From an uncultured Clostridia bacterium (lineage in GTDB: Bacteria > Bacillota > Clostridia > TANB77 > CAG-508): a stretch of DNA of 63,147 nt. The position numbers and the translations under genes are program-made. The notes under the pieces were generated by a model, which saw only the letters and a list, made by a program, of their open reading frames with translations, made no database searches and was not told where the DNA came from. Shown here piece by piece: positions 1-10,211 of this stretch. The stretch is from NCBI GenBank assembly GCA_944388775.1, contig CALXKC010000003.1:1-63147 (forward strand), in the 5' to 3' direction. Within the stretch, counting starts at the first letter, position 1. Every line of letters starts with the position of its first letter.

Positions 1-3000
1 TGTACAAAAAAGTAGAATTGCCTAAAGAAGGTTTTGTAGGAATTGAAAGACAAGTAGCAGAAGGTTGGAAGAAAAAAGACATCATAAAAAAGAACTTTGC
101 TATGAATGAAGGAAAAAGATATTTTACATTTTATGATGGACCACCAACTGCAAATGGAAAGCCACATGTTGGACATATTGAAACAAGGGTAATCAAGGAT
201 ATTATCCCAAGATACAAAGTTATGAAAGGATATAAGGTTATTAGAAAAGCTGGATGGGATACACATGGATTACCAGTTGAGCTTGAAATTGAAAAGAAAT
301 TAGGAATTTCAGGTAAACAACAAATTGAAGAATATGGAGTAGAAAAGTTTGTTAAAGAATGTAAAGAAAGTGTTTTCAATTATGTTCATATGTGGGAAGA
401 AATGACAAATAAAGTTGGTTTCTGGGTTGATATGGAACATCCATATGTAACATATCACAATGAATATATTGAGTCTGTATGGTGGGCTTTAAAACAAATG
501 TGGGAAAAAGGTCTTTTATATGAAGGTCATAAAGTTATGCCATATTGTCCAAGATGTGGAACTGCTTTATCTTCACATGAAGTGGCTCAAGGATATAAAG
601 AAGTAAAAGATTTAACATGTATTGCTAAATTTAAAGTTCTTGATGGACAAAAATTTGATGATAATACATATATTTTAGCATGGACAACAACTCCATGGAC
701 ATTACCATCAAACTTAGCACTTTGTGTTAATAAATCTTATGAATATGCTGAAGTAAAAGCAAATATCGGAACAGATGATGAACCAGTATATGAAAATTAT
801 ATTCTAGCAAAAGATTTAATTGATACAGTATTAAAAGAAACACCATATGATGTTGTAAAGACATTTAAGGGTGAGGAATTATTAGGAACAAAATATGAAA
901 GACTTATGCCATTTGGAGAAGTTGAAGGAAAGGCATTTGAAGTTATACATGGAGACTATGTAACATTAACAGATGGTACAGGTATTGTTCATATTGCACC
1001 AGCATATGGTGAAGATGACAGTTTAGTTGCAAAACAAAATGGTATTGCATTTATAAACTTAGTAGACAAAGAAGGAAAATTTGTAAAAGAAGTTGAACCA
1101 TGGGCAGGAAGATTTGTTAGAGATTGTAATGAAGATATTTGTAAATGGCTAAAAGAAGAAAACAAATTATTTAGCAAAGAAAAACACATACACTCATATC
1201 CACATTGTTGGAGATGTGACACACCACTTTTATATTATCCAAAAGAAAGTTGGTTTGTTGCAATGAGTAAACTAAGAGATGAATTAGTTGCAAACAATAA
1301 CAAAGTAAATTGGTATCCAGATACTATCAGAACAGGAAGATTTGGAAAATTCTTAGAAAATGTTATAGATTGGGGAATTTCAAGAGATAGATATTGGGGA
1401 ACACCACTTCCAATTTGGACTTGTGAAGATGAAAACTGTGGACATAGAGAATGTATAGGTTCAATTGCTGAATTAAAAGAAAAAGCAATTAATTGTCCAG
1501 ATGATATAGAGCTTCACAAACCATATATAGATGGAGTAGAGTTGAAATGTCCAAAATGTGGTAAGAAAATGCATAGAGCAAAAGAGGTTATCGACTGTTG
1601 GTTTGATTCTGGTTCAATGCCTTTTGCACAATGGCATTATCCATTTGAAAATAAAGAAATGTTTGACAACAACTTCCCAGCACAATTTATTTCAGAAGCT
1701 GTTGACCAAACAAGAGGATGGTTCTATACTTTAACTGCAATTGGAACAGCACTATTTAATAGGTCACCATTTGAAAATTGTATAGTACTTGGTCACGTAT
1801 TAGATGAACATGGACAAAAAATGTCTAAATCTAAAGGTAATGGTGTAGACCCAATGCTTCTATTAGATACAGTAGGTGCAGATGCAACTAGATGGCATTT
1901 CTATACATGTAGCGCACCATGGCTTCCAACAAGACTTGGACTAAAAAATGTACAAGAAACACAAAGAGGATTTATAAGTACATTATGGAATGTATATTCT
2001 TTCTATGTTCTATATGCAGAAATAGATCAATTCAATCCATTAAAATACAGTGATTTTAAATTAACAAATGTAATGGATAAATGGATTATTTCTAAATTAA
2101 ATACATTTGTAAAAGAAGTAGCTGAAAAATTAGATAGTTATGATATAACAAATGCAGCACTATTAATTGAAAACTTTACAGATGAGCTTTCAAACTGGTA
2201 TGTACGTAGAAATAGAGAGAGATTTTGGAGTCAAGAATTAAATGATGAAAAAATCGGAGCATATGTTACATTATATAAAGTTCTTACAACATTAATAAAA
2301 GTAGCAGCACCATTTGTTCCATTCATAACAGATGAAATATATCAAAATCTAGTAGTTAATCTAGATAAAACAGCTCCAGAAAGTGTACATTTGTGCTTAT
2401 GGCCAGGAGTAGATGAAAAAGCAATTAATCCAGAACTTGAAAAAGAAATGGATTTAGCATATAAAATTGTAAAATTAGGTAGAAGTGCAAGAAATTCTGC
2501 TAATATTAAAAACAGACAACCACTTTCAAAAATGCTTATTTCAGTTGATACATTACCTAAATATTATGAAGACATAGTAAAAGAGGAACTAAATGTAAAA
2601 GAAATCGAATTAGGAGCTGAAATGGGAGAATATGTAGATTTTGAAATTAAGCCAAACTTACCAGTTCTAGGAAGAGAATATGGAAAACTAATTCCAAGAA
2701 TTAGAGAAGAAATATCAAAGAAAAACCAAATGGACTTAGCAAACACAGTAAAAAACGGCGGAGTAGAATACATCGAAATTGATGATACTCAAATAGGATT
2801 AAATTCAGAAAATCTACTTGTAACAATGCAAGGTAAAGAAGGATTTGCATTTAGTGGAGAAGGTGAAATTGGAGTTGTATTAGATACAAAAATTACACCA
2901 GAACTTGCAGAAGAAGGAATTTTGAGAGAAGTATTATCAAAAGTACAAAATATGAGAAAAGATAGTGGCTTTGAAGTATTAGATAGAATTAATTTATACG

Positions 3001-3167
3001 TAGCTGACAACGATAAGGTTGAAAAAGTTATAAAGAAATTTGAGAATACTATAAAACATGACACATTAGCAGATAATATTTTCTACAATGAAAAGGGCAT
3101 AGAATACAAAGAAATGAATATAAACGGAGAGACTCTGTTGGGGACGTGCCAAATCGTTTCAAAATGA
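1..3167 (+). CDS. ileS: isoleucyl-tRNA synthetase (first base of start codon outside window)
   Basis: Charges tRNA-Ile with isoleucine in the cytosol. The window opens with TG-TAC-AAA, so the ATG (Met-Tyr-Lys-Lys) almost certainly begins one base upstream and the gene is complete to about 1055 residues, normal for the eukaryote-like clostridial IleS. Class I signatures are visible: the HIGH-type GKPHVGH near residue 52 and KMSKS near residue 605. Zinc-type Cys pairs occur in the catalytic/editing part (CPRCG, CPKCG). The last dozen codons and the TGA stop lie inside a dispersed palindromic repeat starting at 3140, so the C-terminal tail (about GTCQIVSK) is repeat-encoded and probably not ancestral. 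A hairpin terminator follows. Confidence 0.97.
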   Translation, partial: YKKVELPKEGFVGIERQVAEGWKKKDIIKKNFAMNEGKRYFTFYDGPPTANGKPHVGHIETRVIKDIIPRYKVMKGYKVIRKAGWDTHGLPVELEIEKKLGISGKQQIEEYGVEKFVKECKESVFNYVHMWEEMTNKVGFWVDMEHPYVTYHNEYIESVWWALKQMWEKGLLYEGHKVMPYCPRCGTALSSHEVAQGYKEVKDLTCIAKFKVLDGQKFDDNTYILAWTTTPWTLPSNLALCVNKSYEYAEVKANIGTDDEPVYENYILAKDLIDTVLKETPYDVVKTFKGEELLGTKYERLMPFGEVEGKAFEVIHGDYVTLTDGTGIVHIAPAYGEDDSLVAKQNGIAFINLVDKEGKFVKEVEPWAGRFVRDCNEDICKWLKEENKLFSKEKHIHSYPHCWRCDTPLLYYPKESWFVAMSKLRDELVANNNKVNWYPDTIRTGRFGKFLENVIDWGISRDRYWGTPLPIWTCEDENCGHRECIGSIAELKEKAINCPDDIELHKPYIDGVELKCPKCGKKMHRAKEVIDCWFDSGSMPFAQWHYPFENKEMFDNNFPAQFISEAVDQTRGWFYTLTAIGTALFNRSPFENCIVLGHVLDEHGQKMSKSKGNGVDPMLLLDTVGADATRWHFYTCSAPWLPTRLGLKNVQETQRGFISTLWNVYSFYVLYAEIDQFNPLKYSDFKLTNVMDKWIISKLNTFVKEVAEKLDSYDITNAALLIENFTDELSNWYVRRNRERFWSQELNDEKIGAYVTLYKVLTTLIKVAAPFVPFITDEIYQNLVVNLDKTAPESVHLCLWPGVDEKAINPELEKEMDLAYKIVKLGRSARNSANIKNRQPLSKMLISVDTLPKYYEDIVKEELNVKEIELGAEMGEYVDFEIKPNLPVLGREYGKLIPRIREEISKKNQMDLANTVKNGGVEYIEIDDTQIGLNSENLLVTMQGKEGFAFSGEGEIGVVLDTKITPELAEEGILREVLSKVQNMRKDSGFEVLDRINLYVADNDKVEKVIKKFENTIKHDTLADNIFYNEKGIEYKEMNINGETLLGTCQIVSK

Positions 3168-3184
3168 AACAAAAGGGACAGACC
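3140..3184. repeat. dispersed palindromic repeat, copy A (overlaps ileS 3' end)
   Basis: Begins GGGGACGTGCC and ends GGGACAGACC; the core GTTTC-AAAAT-GAAAC is self-complementary. Bases 3140-3170 are the exact reverse complement of 4478-4508 on the other side of the transposase gene. The ileS stop codon (3165-3167) lies inside it. Confidence 0.9.
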
Positions 3185-3189
3185 TATAA

Positions 3190-3229
3190 AAAAGTGATAT
3201 CAACAATATAACGTGTTGATATCACTTTT
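3190..3229 (+). terminator. ileS intrinsic terminator
   Basis: A 16-bp perfect stem (3190-3205 with 3214-3229), 8-nt loop, right arm ending in a T run. A second weaker hairpin with a T tail follows at about 3239-3265. The remaining bases to 3516 are AT-rich and hold no convincing gene; a short minus-strand open frame ending near 3268 was considered and not accepted. Confidence 0.85.
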
Positions 3230-3516
3230 TGCACTTCTTAAGAGTTTTGACTTTCTAACTCTTTTTAGAGGTGGTCACGGAGAACTTTGTAGTATTGCAA
3301 GTTAGATTTAGCGTTATTAATATCCTCATAACAATCATCTAAGTTTTTAAGAGTCTTGTTTAGAGAAGTCTTTGAAAAAACGTGCTCGTTAGCCTGTTTA
3401 CTATAAATGTGATAAATTAATTGACAAATGGAAAAAAATGTAATAAAATGTTTGGAAATTATAATTATATTAAAAATATCAATATTTATAAATTTTATAT
3501 CAAAGGAGATTTATTT

Positions 3517-4275
3517 ATGTCTAGAATAGCAAGAAATCAGTTCGAAACAGCTTTTTTTCATAACATGACACAGGGAATTAATAAAGAATATATCTTTGAA
3601 GAAAATAGGTGTAAGAAAAAATATTTAGAATTAATAGAAGAAAAATCAAATCAATGTGATATAAGGTTGATTTCTTATACCATTATGGATAATCATTCGC
3701 ATATATTGTTATATACAGAAAATATAGAAAATATGAGTTCATTTATGAAAAAAATTAATGAAGAATTTGCAATGTATTATAACTATATAAATAATAGAGT
3801 GGGGATTGTCTTTAGGAATAGATATAGAACACAGCCTATTTTAAGCCAAAAGCAATTATTTAATTGTATAAAATATATTTATAATAATCCAGTAAGGGCA
3901 AATATGGTTTTAAATCCAGAAGAATATATTTATTCTAATTTTAAAGATTTTCAAGTAGAGCTTAAATCAAATAATTTTTTAGATATAGTATATAAAAAAA
4001 TTAATTGTCAGTTTAGTTTTCCAAAAAGTAAAGATAAAGAATTAGTAGGGCAAGAAGAATTTTTAGATACAACTGAAGATAAAGAAATATTTGTTAGAGA
4101 TTTTATTAGGGAGTATGAAAAAGAGCATAATTTTATGTTTGGAAAAAATATAGAGGAAATGAAAAAACTCGTAAAATATTTAAAAGAAAATATGAATGTA
4201 TCAAATAAGCTATTGTCAGAACTATTACATATATCTAAATCGACAATAACACGCTATTATAGAAGTTCTAAATAA
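3517..4275 (+). CDS. REP-associated tyrosine transposase (RAYT, Y1/IS200-like)
   Basis: 252 residues. Start chosen at ATG 3517 because AAAGGAGAT lies 7-15 bases upstream; an upstream in-frame ATG-like extension is AT-rich and has no ribosome site. The N-terminal domain matches the transposase_17 (PF01797-like) fold: HNMTQGINKEYIF, then the HUH-like MDNHSHILL (metal-binding His-x-His), then YNYINNR...VFRNRYR, which should hold the catalytic Tyr, then YIYNNPVRANMV. The last 50 residues form a helix-turn-helix (LLSELLHISKSTITRYY). RAYTs nick and join single-stranded REP hairpins. The flanking inverted repeats and the many related hairpins in the window fit that role. Codon use is as AT-rich as its neighbours, so acquisition is not recent or is from a similar genome. 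Confidence 0.88.
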   Translation: MSRIARNQFETAFFHNMTQGINKEYIFEENRCKKKYLELIEEKSNQCDIRLISYTIMDNHSHILLYTENIENMSSFMKKINEEFAMYYNYINNRVGIVFRNRYRTQPILSQKQLFNCIKYIYNNPVRANMVLNPEEYIYSNFKDFQVELKSNNFLDIVYKKINCQFSFPKSKDKELVGQEEFLDTTEDKEIFVRDFIREYEKEHNFMFGKNIEEMKKLVKYLKENMNVSNKLLSELLHISKSTITRYYRSSK

Positions 4276-4427
4276 AATTTAAAGGTCCGAAGATGTTATA
4301 TTAAGTTATAAAAATTTTATTTGATTTTGAAAAATGTAACCTTGTTTAATATTATTTCTTAATTTTTTGTATTAGGTATTGTAAAATAGTTTATTAAATA
4401 TTATAATTCTTTTGAAAAAATAAGTAT

Positions 4428-4509
4428 GGGTGTGTCCCTTTTGTTTCATTTTGAGTCAGTTAGGGACGTGCCAAATTGTTTCATTTTGAAACGATTTGGC
4501 ACGTCCCCA
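4428..4509. repeat. dispersed palindromic repeat, copy B (double)
   Basis: The left part carries TGTCCCTTTTGTTTCATTTTGA, the inverse of the end of copy A. The right part, 4463-4507, is a near-perfect hairpin with 21-nt arms (GGGACGTGCCAAAT...ATTTGGCACGTCCC, one G-T pair) and a 3-nt loop. It ends about 20 bases before the ribosome site of the next gene. Confidence 0.9.
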
Positions 4510-4539
4510 ATGGTGGCACGCCAAAAAGGAGGATAAAAG

Positions 4540-5427
4540 ATGGGATTAAAACTTGAAAATGTTTCTAAGAAGTTTGTAGGAAAACAAGCAGTAGATAACA
4601 TCTCATTTGAAGTGGACAAACCTAGTGTGTTTGGGCTACTTGGTACAAATGGAGCTGGAAAAACTACTACAATTAGAATGCTTCTTGGAATTATTAAAAA
4701 AGATACAGGTGAAATAACTTGGAACGGTAAAAAGGTTGAAAGGAAAAGTGTTAATTTTGGATATTTACCAGAAGAAAGAGGTGTATATCCAAAAACAAAG
4801 ATATATGACCAATTAATGTATTTTGCAAAATTAAAAGGTATGAACCCAAAAGATGCAGATGAAGCAATAAAAAAATGGGCAAAGGTTTTAAAAGTGGAAG
4901 AATATATACAGATGACAGCAGAAAAATTGTCAAAAGGAAATCAACAAAAAATACAATTTATGACTGCAATCATACATGATCCTGAATTAATTGTACTTGA
5001 TGAACCTTTTAGTGGATTAGATCCAGTTAATACTGAAATATTAAAAAATATTATAATAGATTTAGTTAAAGAAGGAAAATATATTATAATGTCAAGTCAC
5101 CAGATGTCATCAATTGAAGAGTTTTGTACAGATATTTTAATATTGAATAAAGGTAAAACTGTTTTGAAAGGTAATTTGAAAGAAATTAAAGAGGGGTATA
5201 AGGCTAATAGATTAGAGATTTCAACAGATTCAAATATTGATGAGTATATTAAGGATTTTAATATGGATATTGAGTTTTCTAAGAATAATGAGTATTCTAT
5301 TAAGATTGATTCTGAAGAAAATGCTCATCAATTATTAAAAAAATTGGTTGATGACCATGTTGTTGTTAATAAGTTTGAGATTAAGAAGCCAACTTTGAAT
5401 GATATTTTTATAGAGAAGGTAGGCTAA
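4540..5427 (+). CDS. ABC transporter ATP-binding protein (NatA-like)
   Basis: 295 residues; the ATPase of an ABC-2 type exporter acting with the permease downstream. Walker A GTNGAGKTT near residue 35, signature LSKGNQQK near 130, Walker B LIVLDEPFSGLDP near 150, H-loop SSHQMSS, and a C-terminal DUF4162-like extension typical of NatA-type subunits. AAGGAGG lies upstream of the ATG. The substrate is unknown; NatAB exports Na+ in Bacillus, but the family is broad. A palindromic repeat occupies the promoter-proximal side. Confidence 0.9.
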   Translation: MGLKLENVSKKFVGKQAVDNISFEVDKPSVFGLLGTNGAGKTTTIRMLLGIIKKDTGEITWNGKKVERKSVNFGYLPEERGVYPKTKIYDQLMYFAKLKGMNPKDADEAIKKWAKVLKVEEYIQMTAEKLSKGNQQKIQFMTAIIHDPELIVLDEPFSGLDPVNTEILKNIIIDLVKEGKYIIMSSHQMSSIEEFCTDILILNKGKTVLKGNLKEIKEGYKANRLEISTDSNIDEYIKDFNMDIEFSKNNEYSIKIDSEENAHQLLKKLVDDHVVVNKFEIKKPTLNDIFIEKVG

Positions 5428-5528
5428 TTTTAGAGCTAATTAACATCTTGCGTCGTTAAACTTTGTTTGCCTAGCAATATATTAATTATCTTTAAAATTA
5501 CGAGATTTGATGAAAGGAATGTAAGAAA

Positions 5529-6773
5529 ATGAGAGATTTAAGAACAGTAATCGCTTTTACAATTAAGGATATGGCGAAAAGAAAGTCCTTTATTATTTCA
5601 ACTTTAATTATTTTAATATTAATAGTAATAGGATTTAATATTCCAAATATAATAAGTGCATTTACAGAAGATGGAGAAAATTTAGGAGAAGAAAAAATAC
5701 TAATAGTTGATAGTACAAATTTATTTGAAGGAACTTTGCAGAATTTAAATCAAATGGATTTAGGATACACATTTCAAATTGCAAATAATGATGTTTCTTT
5801 TGAGGATATAAAAACTAGAATAGAAGATAAAGATATTAATGAAGCAATTATTATAGAACAAAAAGATGATGGTAGTTACAAATTAAGATATATAGTAGAA
5901 AATATGACACAAGTTGCATCTGTTCCAGAAGATTTAATTAATGCAATAAATGCAGTTTATACAAATTTAAAAATTTCAAAATTAGGTTTAACACAAGAAC
6001 AAATAGCAAGTTTGACTCCTAATTTTGAATTTACGATAGAACAAACAGAAGAGCAAGAAGTAAGTGGAAACTTAGGTGTAATAATGTTATTATCAATTGT
6101 ATTATTCTATGCAATATACTTCTGTGCTTATCAAGTATCAAGTTCAATTACAACAGAAAAAACTTCAAAAATAATGGAAACATTAGTAACATCTACTTCA
6201 CCTAGAACAATAGTATTAGGAAAAACAATTGGAATTGGAATTGTTGGATTATTACAAATATGTGTTGTAGTTGCAACAGCCTTGATATCTGCTAAAACAT
6301 TCTTAGAACCAGAATTGTTGGATGCAGTTTTAGATATGTCTAAATTTACACCATATCTTGCAGTCATTACAATTGTATATTTTATCTTAGGATATTTTGC
6401 ATATGCTTTACTATATGCTCTAACTGGTTCAACAGTAAGCAAACCAGAAGATATACAATCTGCCAATACACCTGTTGCAATACTTGCGGTAATTGGCTTT
6501 TACTTATCATATTTTACAATGATGAATCCAACAAGTGAATTAAATAAATTTGCTGCAATATTTCCAATTTCATCACCATTTTGTATGCCATTTAGAATTA
6601 TGATGGGAATTGCATCAACTTCAGAAATTGTATTGTCAATTATAGTATTGATTATTACAATTTTGGTTATTGCAAAAGTTGCAATTAAGATTTATTCAAA
6701 TGCTATATTAAATTATGGAACTAAAATGACGTTTAAAGATATTGTGAAAGTTTATAGAGATAAAAATAACTAA
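5529..6773 (+). CDS. ABC-2 type permease (NatB-like)
   Basis: 414 residues. One N-terminal membrane segment (about residues 20-42), a large extracytoplasmic domain (about 45-185), then five to six clustered membrane segments (about 190-395), the NatB/ABC2_membrane_3 topology. It follows its ATPase after 101 bases without a terminator, with AAAGGAATG as ribosome site, and forms the exporter with it. The C-terminus ends in a short basic tail. Confidence 0.88.
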   Translation: MRDLRTVIAFTIKDMAKRKSFIISTLIILILIVIGFNIPNIISAFTEDGENLGEEKILIVDSTNLFEGTLQNLNQMDLGYTFQIANNDVSFEDIKTRIEDKDINEAIIIEQKDDGSYKLRYIVENMTQVASVPEDLINAINAVYTNLKISKLGLTQEQIASLTPNFEFTIEQTEEQEVSGNLGVIMLLSIVLFYAIYFCAYQVSSSITTEKTSKIMETLVTSTSPRTIVLGKTIGIGIVGLLQICVVVATALISAKTFLEPELLDAVLDMSKFTPYLAVITIVYFILGYFAYALLYALTGSTVSKPEDIQSANTPVAILAVIGFYLSYFTMMNPTSELNKFAAIFPISSPFCMPFRIMMGIASTSEIVLSIIVLIITILVIAKVAIKIYSNAILNYGTKMTFKDIVKVYRDKNN

Positions 6774-6822
6774 AGCTGTAATTTTTTTAAAATCAATTAC
6801 TGGCGTGACATTTTGTAAGAAC

Positions 6823-6857
6823 AAGAACCAATAAATATTTGTGGTTCTTTTCTTTTT
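6823..6857 (+). terminator. terminator of the ABC exporter operon
   Basis: Stem AAGAACCA/TGGTTCTT (6823-6830 with 6842-6849) followed by TTCTTTTTTT. Confidence 0.8.
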
Positions 6858-6870
6858 TTCTCAAAAGACC

Positions 6871-6899
6871 TTGACAGTTTACGATAATAAAGATAAAAT
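6871..6899 (+). promoter_or_regulatory. sigma-A-type promoter for rny
   Basis: TTGACA at 6871-6876, 17-bp spacer, TAAAAT at 6894-6899, about 90 bases before the rny start. Confidence 0.7.
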
Positions 6900-6987
6900 A
6901 TAATAGGTAGGAAAAAATATATGAAAAGATAATTAATATATATTTTATTCGAACATTGAAAATTAAATAAGAAAGAGGTGTATAATT

Positions 6988-8529
6988 ATGACAATCGTAA
7001 TTATTATCGTCTCTGTCGTAATCTCATTTGCAATTGGAGTGCCAGTAGGAATGGCATATAGAAAAAAAGTTGCAGAATCTAAAATTCAAGGTGCAGAAAA
7101 TGAAGCAAAAAGATTAGTTGATTTAGCTAAAATAGAAGCAGAAAATTTGAAAAAAGAAGAAATTTTTAAAGCTAAAGAAGAAATTATGAATAGCAGAAAA
7201 GAGTTAGATCAAGAGATTAAAGAAAGAAGAGGCGAAGTACAAAAACAAGAGTCAAGATTAATTCAAAAAGAAGAAAACTTAGAAAGACGTTCAGAAAATT
7301 TTGAGAAAAAAGAAAGAGAGATTGAAAGAGAATTACAAGACATTGAAAATCAAAAAGAAGAAATCAAAAAACTTCATGACCAGGAAGTAATTGAACTTCA
7401 AAAAATAGCATCTCTAACAAGAGAAGAAGCTAAAAAGAAGCTATTATCTGAAATGGATAAACAATTAACTGCTGAAAAAGCAGCTTTGATTAGAGAAAAA
7501 GAGCAACAAGCAAAAGAAACAGCAATCAAGCAAGCTAAAGAAATTTTGTGTTATTCAATTCAAAAATGTGCAGCAGACCATTCTCAAGAAACAACAGTGT
7601 CAATAGTTTCATTACCTAATGATGATATGAAAGGAAGAATCATTGGTAGAGAAGGAAGAAATATAAAAGCTCTAGAAACATTAACAGGAATCGATTTAAT
7701 AATTGATGATACACCTGAAGCTGTAGTATTATCTGGATTTGATCCATTAAGAAGAGAAGTTGCTAAAATTGCTTTGGAAAAATTAATTGATGATGGAAGA
7801 ATTCATCCAGCAAAAATTGAAGAAATGGTAGAAAAGGCCAAAGAAGAAGTAGAAAATACTATAAAAGAAGAAGGAGAAAGAGCAGTTTTAGAAACTGGAG
7901 TAATTGGACTTCATCCAGACATTGTTAAATTATTAGGAAAACTAAAATATAGGACAAGTTATGGACAAAATGTTTTAAATCACTCAATTGAAGTTTCTAA
8001 CTTAGCAAGAATTATGGCTGATGAATTAGGTTTAGATCCTAAACTTGCAAGACGTGCTGGATTATTACATGATATTGGTAAAGCTTTAGACCATGATATG
8101 GAAGGAACTCATGTTGAAATTGGTGTAGAAGTTTTAAAGAAATATAAAGAAAATCCACTTGTAATAAATGCTGTTGAGGCACATCATGGAGATGTAGAAC
8201 CTCAAACATTAGAAGCAGTTTTAGTACAAGCAGCAGATGCAATATCAGCTTCAAGACCAGGTGCAAGAAGAGAAACTTTGGAGGCTTATATTAAAAGATT
8301 ACAAAATCTTGAAGAAATTGCAGATTCTTTTGATGGAGTTGAAAAATCTTTTGCAGTTCAAGCTGGTCGTGAAATAAGAATTCTTGTAAAGCCAGATAAG
8401 ATATCTGATGACCAAATGACAATACTTGCAAGAGATATTGCAAAGAGAATTGAGGATGAAATGGATTATCCAGGTCAAATAAAAGTTAATGTGATTCGTG
8501 AAACTAGAGTTGCAGATTATGCAAAATAG
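6988..8529 (+). CDS. rny: ribonuclease Y
   Basis: 513 residues, full length. Membrane-anchored endoribonuclease that starts decay of many mRNAs. An N-terminal membrane helix (about 1-22) is followed by a long charged coiled coil (about 30-195), a KH RNA-binding domain with [15 protein letters not shown] near 215, and the HD metal-binding catalytic domain with [12 protein letters not shown] near 365 and AHHGD near 395. Ribosome site GAAAGAGGTG precedes the ATG. ymdB and spoVS follow, an order conserved in many Clostridia, here with one extra small gene between rny and ymdB. Confidence 0.97.
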   Translation: MTIVIIIVSVVISFAIGVPVGMAYRKKVAESKIQGAENEAKRLVDLAKIEAENLKKEEIFKAKEEIMNSRKELDQEIKERRGEVQKQESRLIQKEENLERRSENFEKKEREIERELQDIENQKEEIKKLHDQEVIELQKIASLTREEAKKKLLSEMDKQLTAEKAALIREKEQQAKETAIKQAKEILCYSIQKCAADHSQETTVSIVSLPNDDMKGRIIGREGRNIKALETLTGIDLIIDDTPEAVVLSGFDPLRREVAKIALEKLIDDGRIHPAKIEEMVEKAKEEVENTIKEEGERAVLETGVIGLHPDIVKLLGKLKYRTSYGQNVLNHSIEVSNLARIMADELGLDPKLARRAGLLHDIGKALDHDMEGTHVEIGVEVLKKYKENPLVINAVEAHHGDVEPQTLEAVLVQAADAISASRPGARRETLEAYIKRLQNLEEIADSFDGVEKSFAVQAGREIRILVKPDKISDDQMTILARDIAKRIEDEMDYPGQIKVNVIRETRVADYAK

Positions 8530-8532
8530 AAA

Positions 8533-8565
8533 GTTGTAGTGTAAAAGCTACAGCTTTTTTGTTTT
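8533..8565 (+). terminator. rny terminator
   Basis: A 7-bp stem GTTGTAG/CTACAGC (one wobble pair) followed by TTTTTTGTTTTT. Confidence 0.7.
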
Positions 8566-8596
8566 TCTTCAAAATATTGAAATTATGTTAAGTGCA

Positions 8597-8625
8597 TTGA
8601 AAAAGTATTAAAAAAGTGGTAAAAT
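8597..8625 (+). promoter_or_regulatory. sigma-A-type promoter for the small gene at 8677
   Basis: TTGAAA at 8597-8602, 17-bp spacer, TAAAAT at 8620-8625. Confidence 0.65.
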
Positions 8626-8676
8626 ATATATAGTTCATAGATATGACAAGTATAATAATTGATAGGGAGGCAACTT

Positions 8677-8991
8677 ATGTATTTTGACAGACAAAAAGTA
8701 ATTGTGGATACAAATAATGTTGGAAAAACTTATATTATTGATATTGAATCTGGCTTTAAAGCCGAATTCAATATGGTTCATGATGTAATACATTGTTGGC
8801 CAGATGCTATAGAAGAGTCTGATATAGAGAAAGCAAAAGAGGATAGAATAGATATTTCAAGGATATCTTATAATTATAAAAATTTTACTTGCAAAGAAGT
8901 AAAGGATATATGTGAAAAAATTGAATCTTTTTTGAAATATATACAATATCCTTCTAAAAAAGTGAAAAAAGTACTTTTTCATTTTGTTTGA
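8677..8991 (+). CDS. small protein of unknown function
   Basis: 104 residues, not recognised. ATG 8677 is preferred over an in-frame TTG 18 bases upstream because AGGGAGG (8664-8670) sits at correct spacing from it. It has its own promoter and terminator, so it is a single-gene unit inserted between rny and ymdB. The sequence is mixed charged/hydrophobic without a membrane segment or signal peptide; the C-terminal 20 residues are basic (YPSKKVKKVLFHFV). Real by codon use and signals. Confidence 0.6.
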   Translation: MYFDRQKVIVDTNNVGKTYIIDIESGFKAEFNMVHDVIHCWPDAIEESDIEKAKEDRIDISRISYNYKNFTCKEVKDICEKIESFLKYIQYPSKKVKKVLFHFV

Positions 8992-9023
8992 TAATTTAAA
9001 TTAACCCTATCTATGAACGAAAC

Positions 9024-9054
9024 AAGTCAGTTTTGAATTCAAGACTGGCTTTTT
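9024..9054 (+). terminator. terminator after the 8677 gene
   Basis: An 11-bp stem with two G-T pairs (AAGTCAGTTTT/AAGACTGGCTT) around a GAATTC loop, followed by TTTT. Confidence 0.7.
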
Positions 9055-9127
9055 AAAATATATTAATCCTATTAGTTTACATAGCAAGAAATGTCTTTAT
9101 GCAAGGAATTTGTTATTTATTTTTTGC

Positions 9128-9156
9128 TTGCATAAAAGAAAATGTTATAGTATTAT
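9128..9156 (+). promoter_or_regulatory. possible sigma-A-type promoter for ymdB
   Basis: TTGCAT at 9128-9133, 17-bp spacer, TATTAT at 9151-9156. Confidence 0.4.
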
Positions 9157-9239
9157 AAAATAGAAAAATAAAATGATATGTTAAGAGAAGTTAAGATGCT
9201 TAAAAAATAATTACAATTTAGAAAGGAATGATAATAAAA

Positions 9240-10010
9240 ATGAAAATTTTAGCAGTAGGTGATTTAATAGGAAATGCAGGAATTCAAAAATTAAAAAAAG
9301 AAATAACTAAAATAAGACAAACAGAAAATATAGATTTTGTAATTGTAAATGGAGAAAATTCAGCCGAAGGAATGGGTATAACTCAAAAAAATTTTGATGA
9401 TATATTATCATGCAACGTAGATTGCATAACAATGGGAAATCATACTTGGGGCAAAAAAGATATCTTCAAATTTATAGACCATCCAAAATTAATTAGGCCA
9501 GCTAATTATCCAAAAGGAGTAGTCGGAAAAGGATATGGGATTTATAATTGTAAAAATAAGAAAATAGCAGTAATTAATTTAATAGGAAGAGTTGATATAA
9601 ATGTCCTTTCAGAAAATCCATTTATCATAGCAAGAGATATTATAAATAAAATAGAGAAAGATGTTGATATGATATTTGTGGACTTTCATGCAGAAGCAAC
9701 TGCAGAGAAAATCGCTATGGGATATTTCTTAGATGGTAAAGCAACAGCAGTTTTTGGTACACATACACATGTACAAACAGCAGATGAAAAAATATTGCCA
9801 AACAAAACAGGATACATTACTGATATTGGAATGACAGGTCCTAAAAATTCAGTGATTGGAATGGAGATTCAAGTTTCTATAAAAAGATTTGAAACTACAT
9901 TACCAGAAAGATATAAAATTGCAACAGGGGATACAATGCTAAATGGAGTCATATTTGATGTTGATGATAATACAAACAAAGTAAAAGATATAAAAAGAAT
10001 AAATATTTAA
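9240..10010 (+). CDS. ymdB: YmdB-family metallophosphoesterase (TIGR00282)
   Basis: 256 residues. YmdB is a binuclear-metal phosphodiesterase (2',3'-cyclic nucleotides in Bacillus) that affects biofilm and motility gene expression and can interact with RNase Y. Visible metal/active-site blocks are GDLIGNAG (residues 7-14), NGENSAEGMGIT near 39, MGNHTWGKKD near 67, VDFHAEATAEK near 145 and FGTHTHVQTAD near 172. ATG 9240 is chosen over ATG 9228 because AAAGGA (9222-9227) abuts the earlier one with no spacing. It lies between rny and spoVS, as in many spore formers. Confidence 0.93.
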   Translation: MKILAVGDLIGNAGIQKLKKEITKIRQTENIDFVIVNGENSAEGMGITQKNFDDILSCNVDCITMGNHTWGKKDIFKFIDHPKLIRPANYPKGVVGKGYGIYNCKNKKIAVINLIGRVDINVLSENPFIIARDIINKIEKDVDMIFVDFHAEATAEKIAMGYFLDGKATAVFGTHTHVQTADEKILPNKTGYITDIGMTGPKNSVIGMEIQVSIKRFETTLPERYKIATGDTMLNGVIFDVDDNTNKVKDIKRINI

Positions 10011-10133
10011 AATACATTTTGAAATTTTTGGCACAAAATAAAATATTAAAACTTAATATAAAATCTAATATGAATAATTGTCGAATAGTTATAAATTATG
10101 CGATGAGTTTTGTAAAAAATTTCCAAAAAAGAC

Positions 10134-10162
10134 TTTACAAATATTTCCAGATAATATAAAAT
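10134..10162 (+). promoter_or_regulatory. promoter-like sequence for spoVS
   Basis: TTTACA at 10134-10139, 17-bp spacer, TAAAAT at 10157-10162. spoVS is sigma-H controlled in Bacillus, but I see no clear sigma-H match here. Confidence 0.4.
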
Positions 10163-10211
10163 AAAACCATAAAAGTTGCAACAAAAAATAAATTAATAGG
10201 AGGAAAAGAGA

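Larger units (their letters stand above)
3140..4508 (+). mobile_element. RAYT gene flanked by inverted 31-bp REP-like repeats
   Basis: The transposase gene at 3517-4275 is bracketed by perfectly inverted 31-bp copies (3140-3170 and 4478-4508) of a palindromic repeat found elsewhere in the window. This is the arrangement known for REP-associated tyrosine transposases, which act on REP hairpins. Whether this exact span moves as a unit is inference; it also contains the ileS terminator. Confidence 0.6.

Noticed and set aside
3268..3440. Minus-strand open frame of about 50 codons (ends ..LQYYKVLRDHL) upstream of the RAYT gene
   Set aside because: It reads plausibly but has no start codon or ribosome site and no recognisable family; could be a remnant, not enough support.
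8039..8266. Minus-strand open frame inside rny
   Set aside because: Leu/His-rich antisense reading of the HD domain; no signals.
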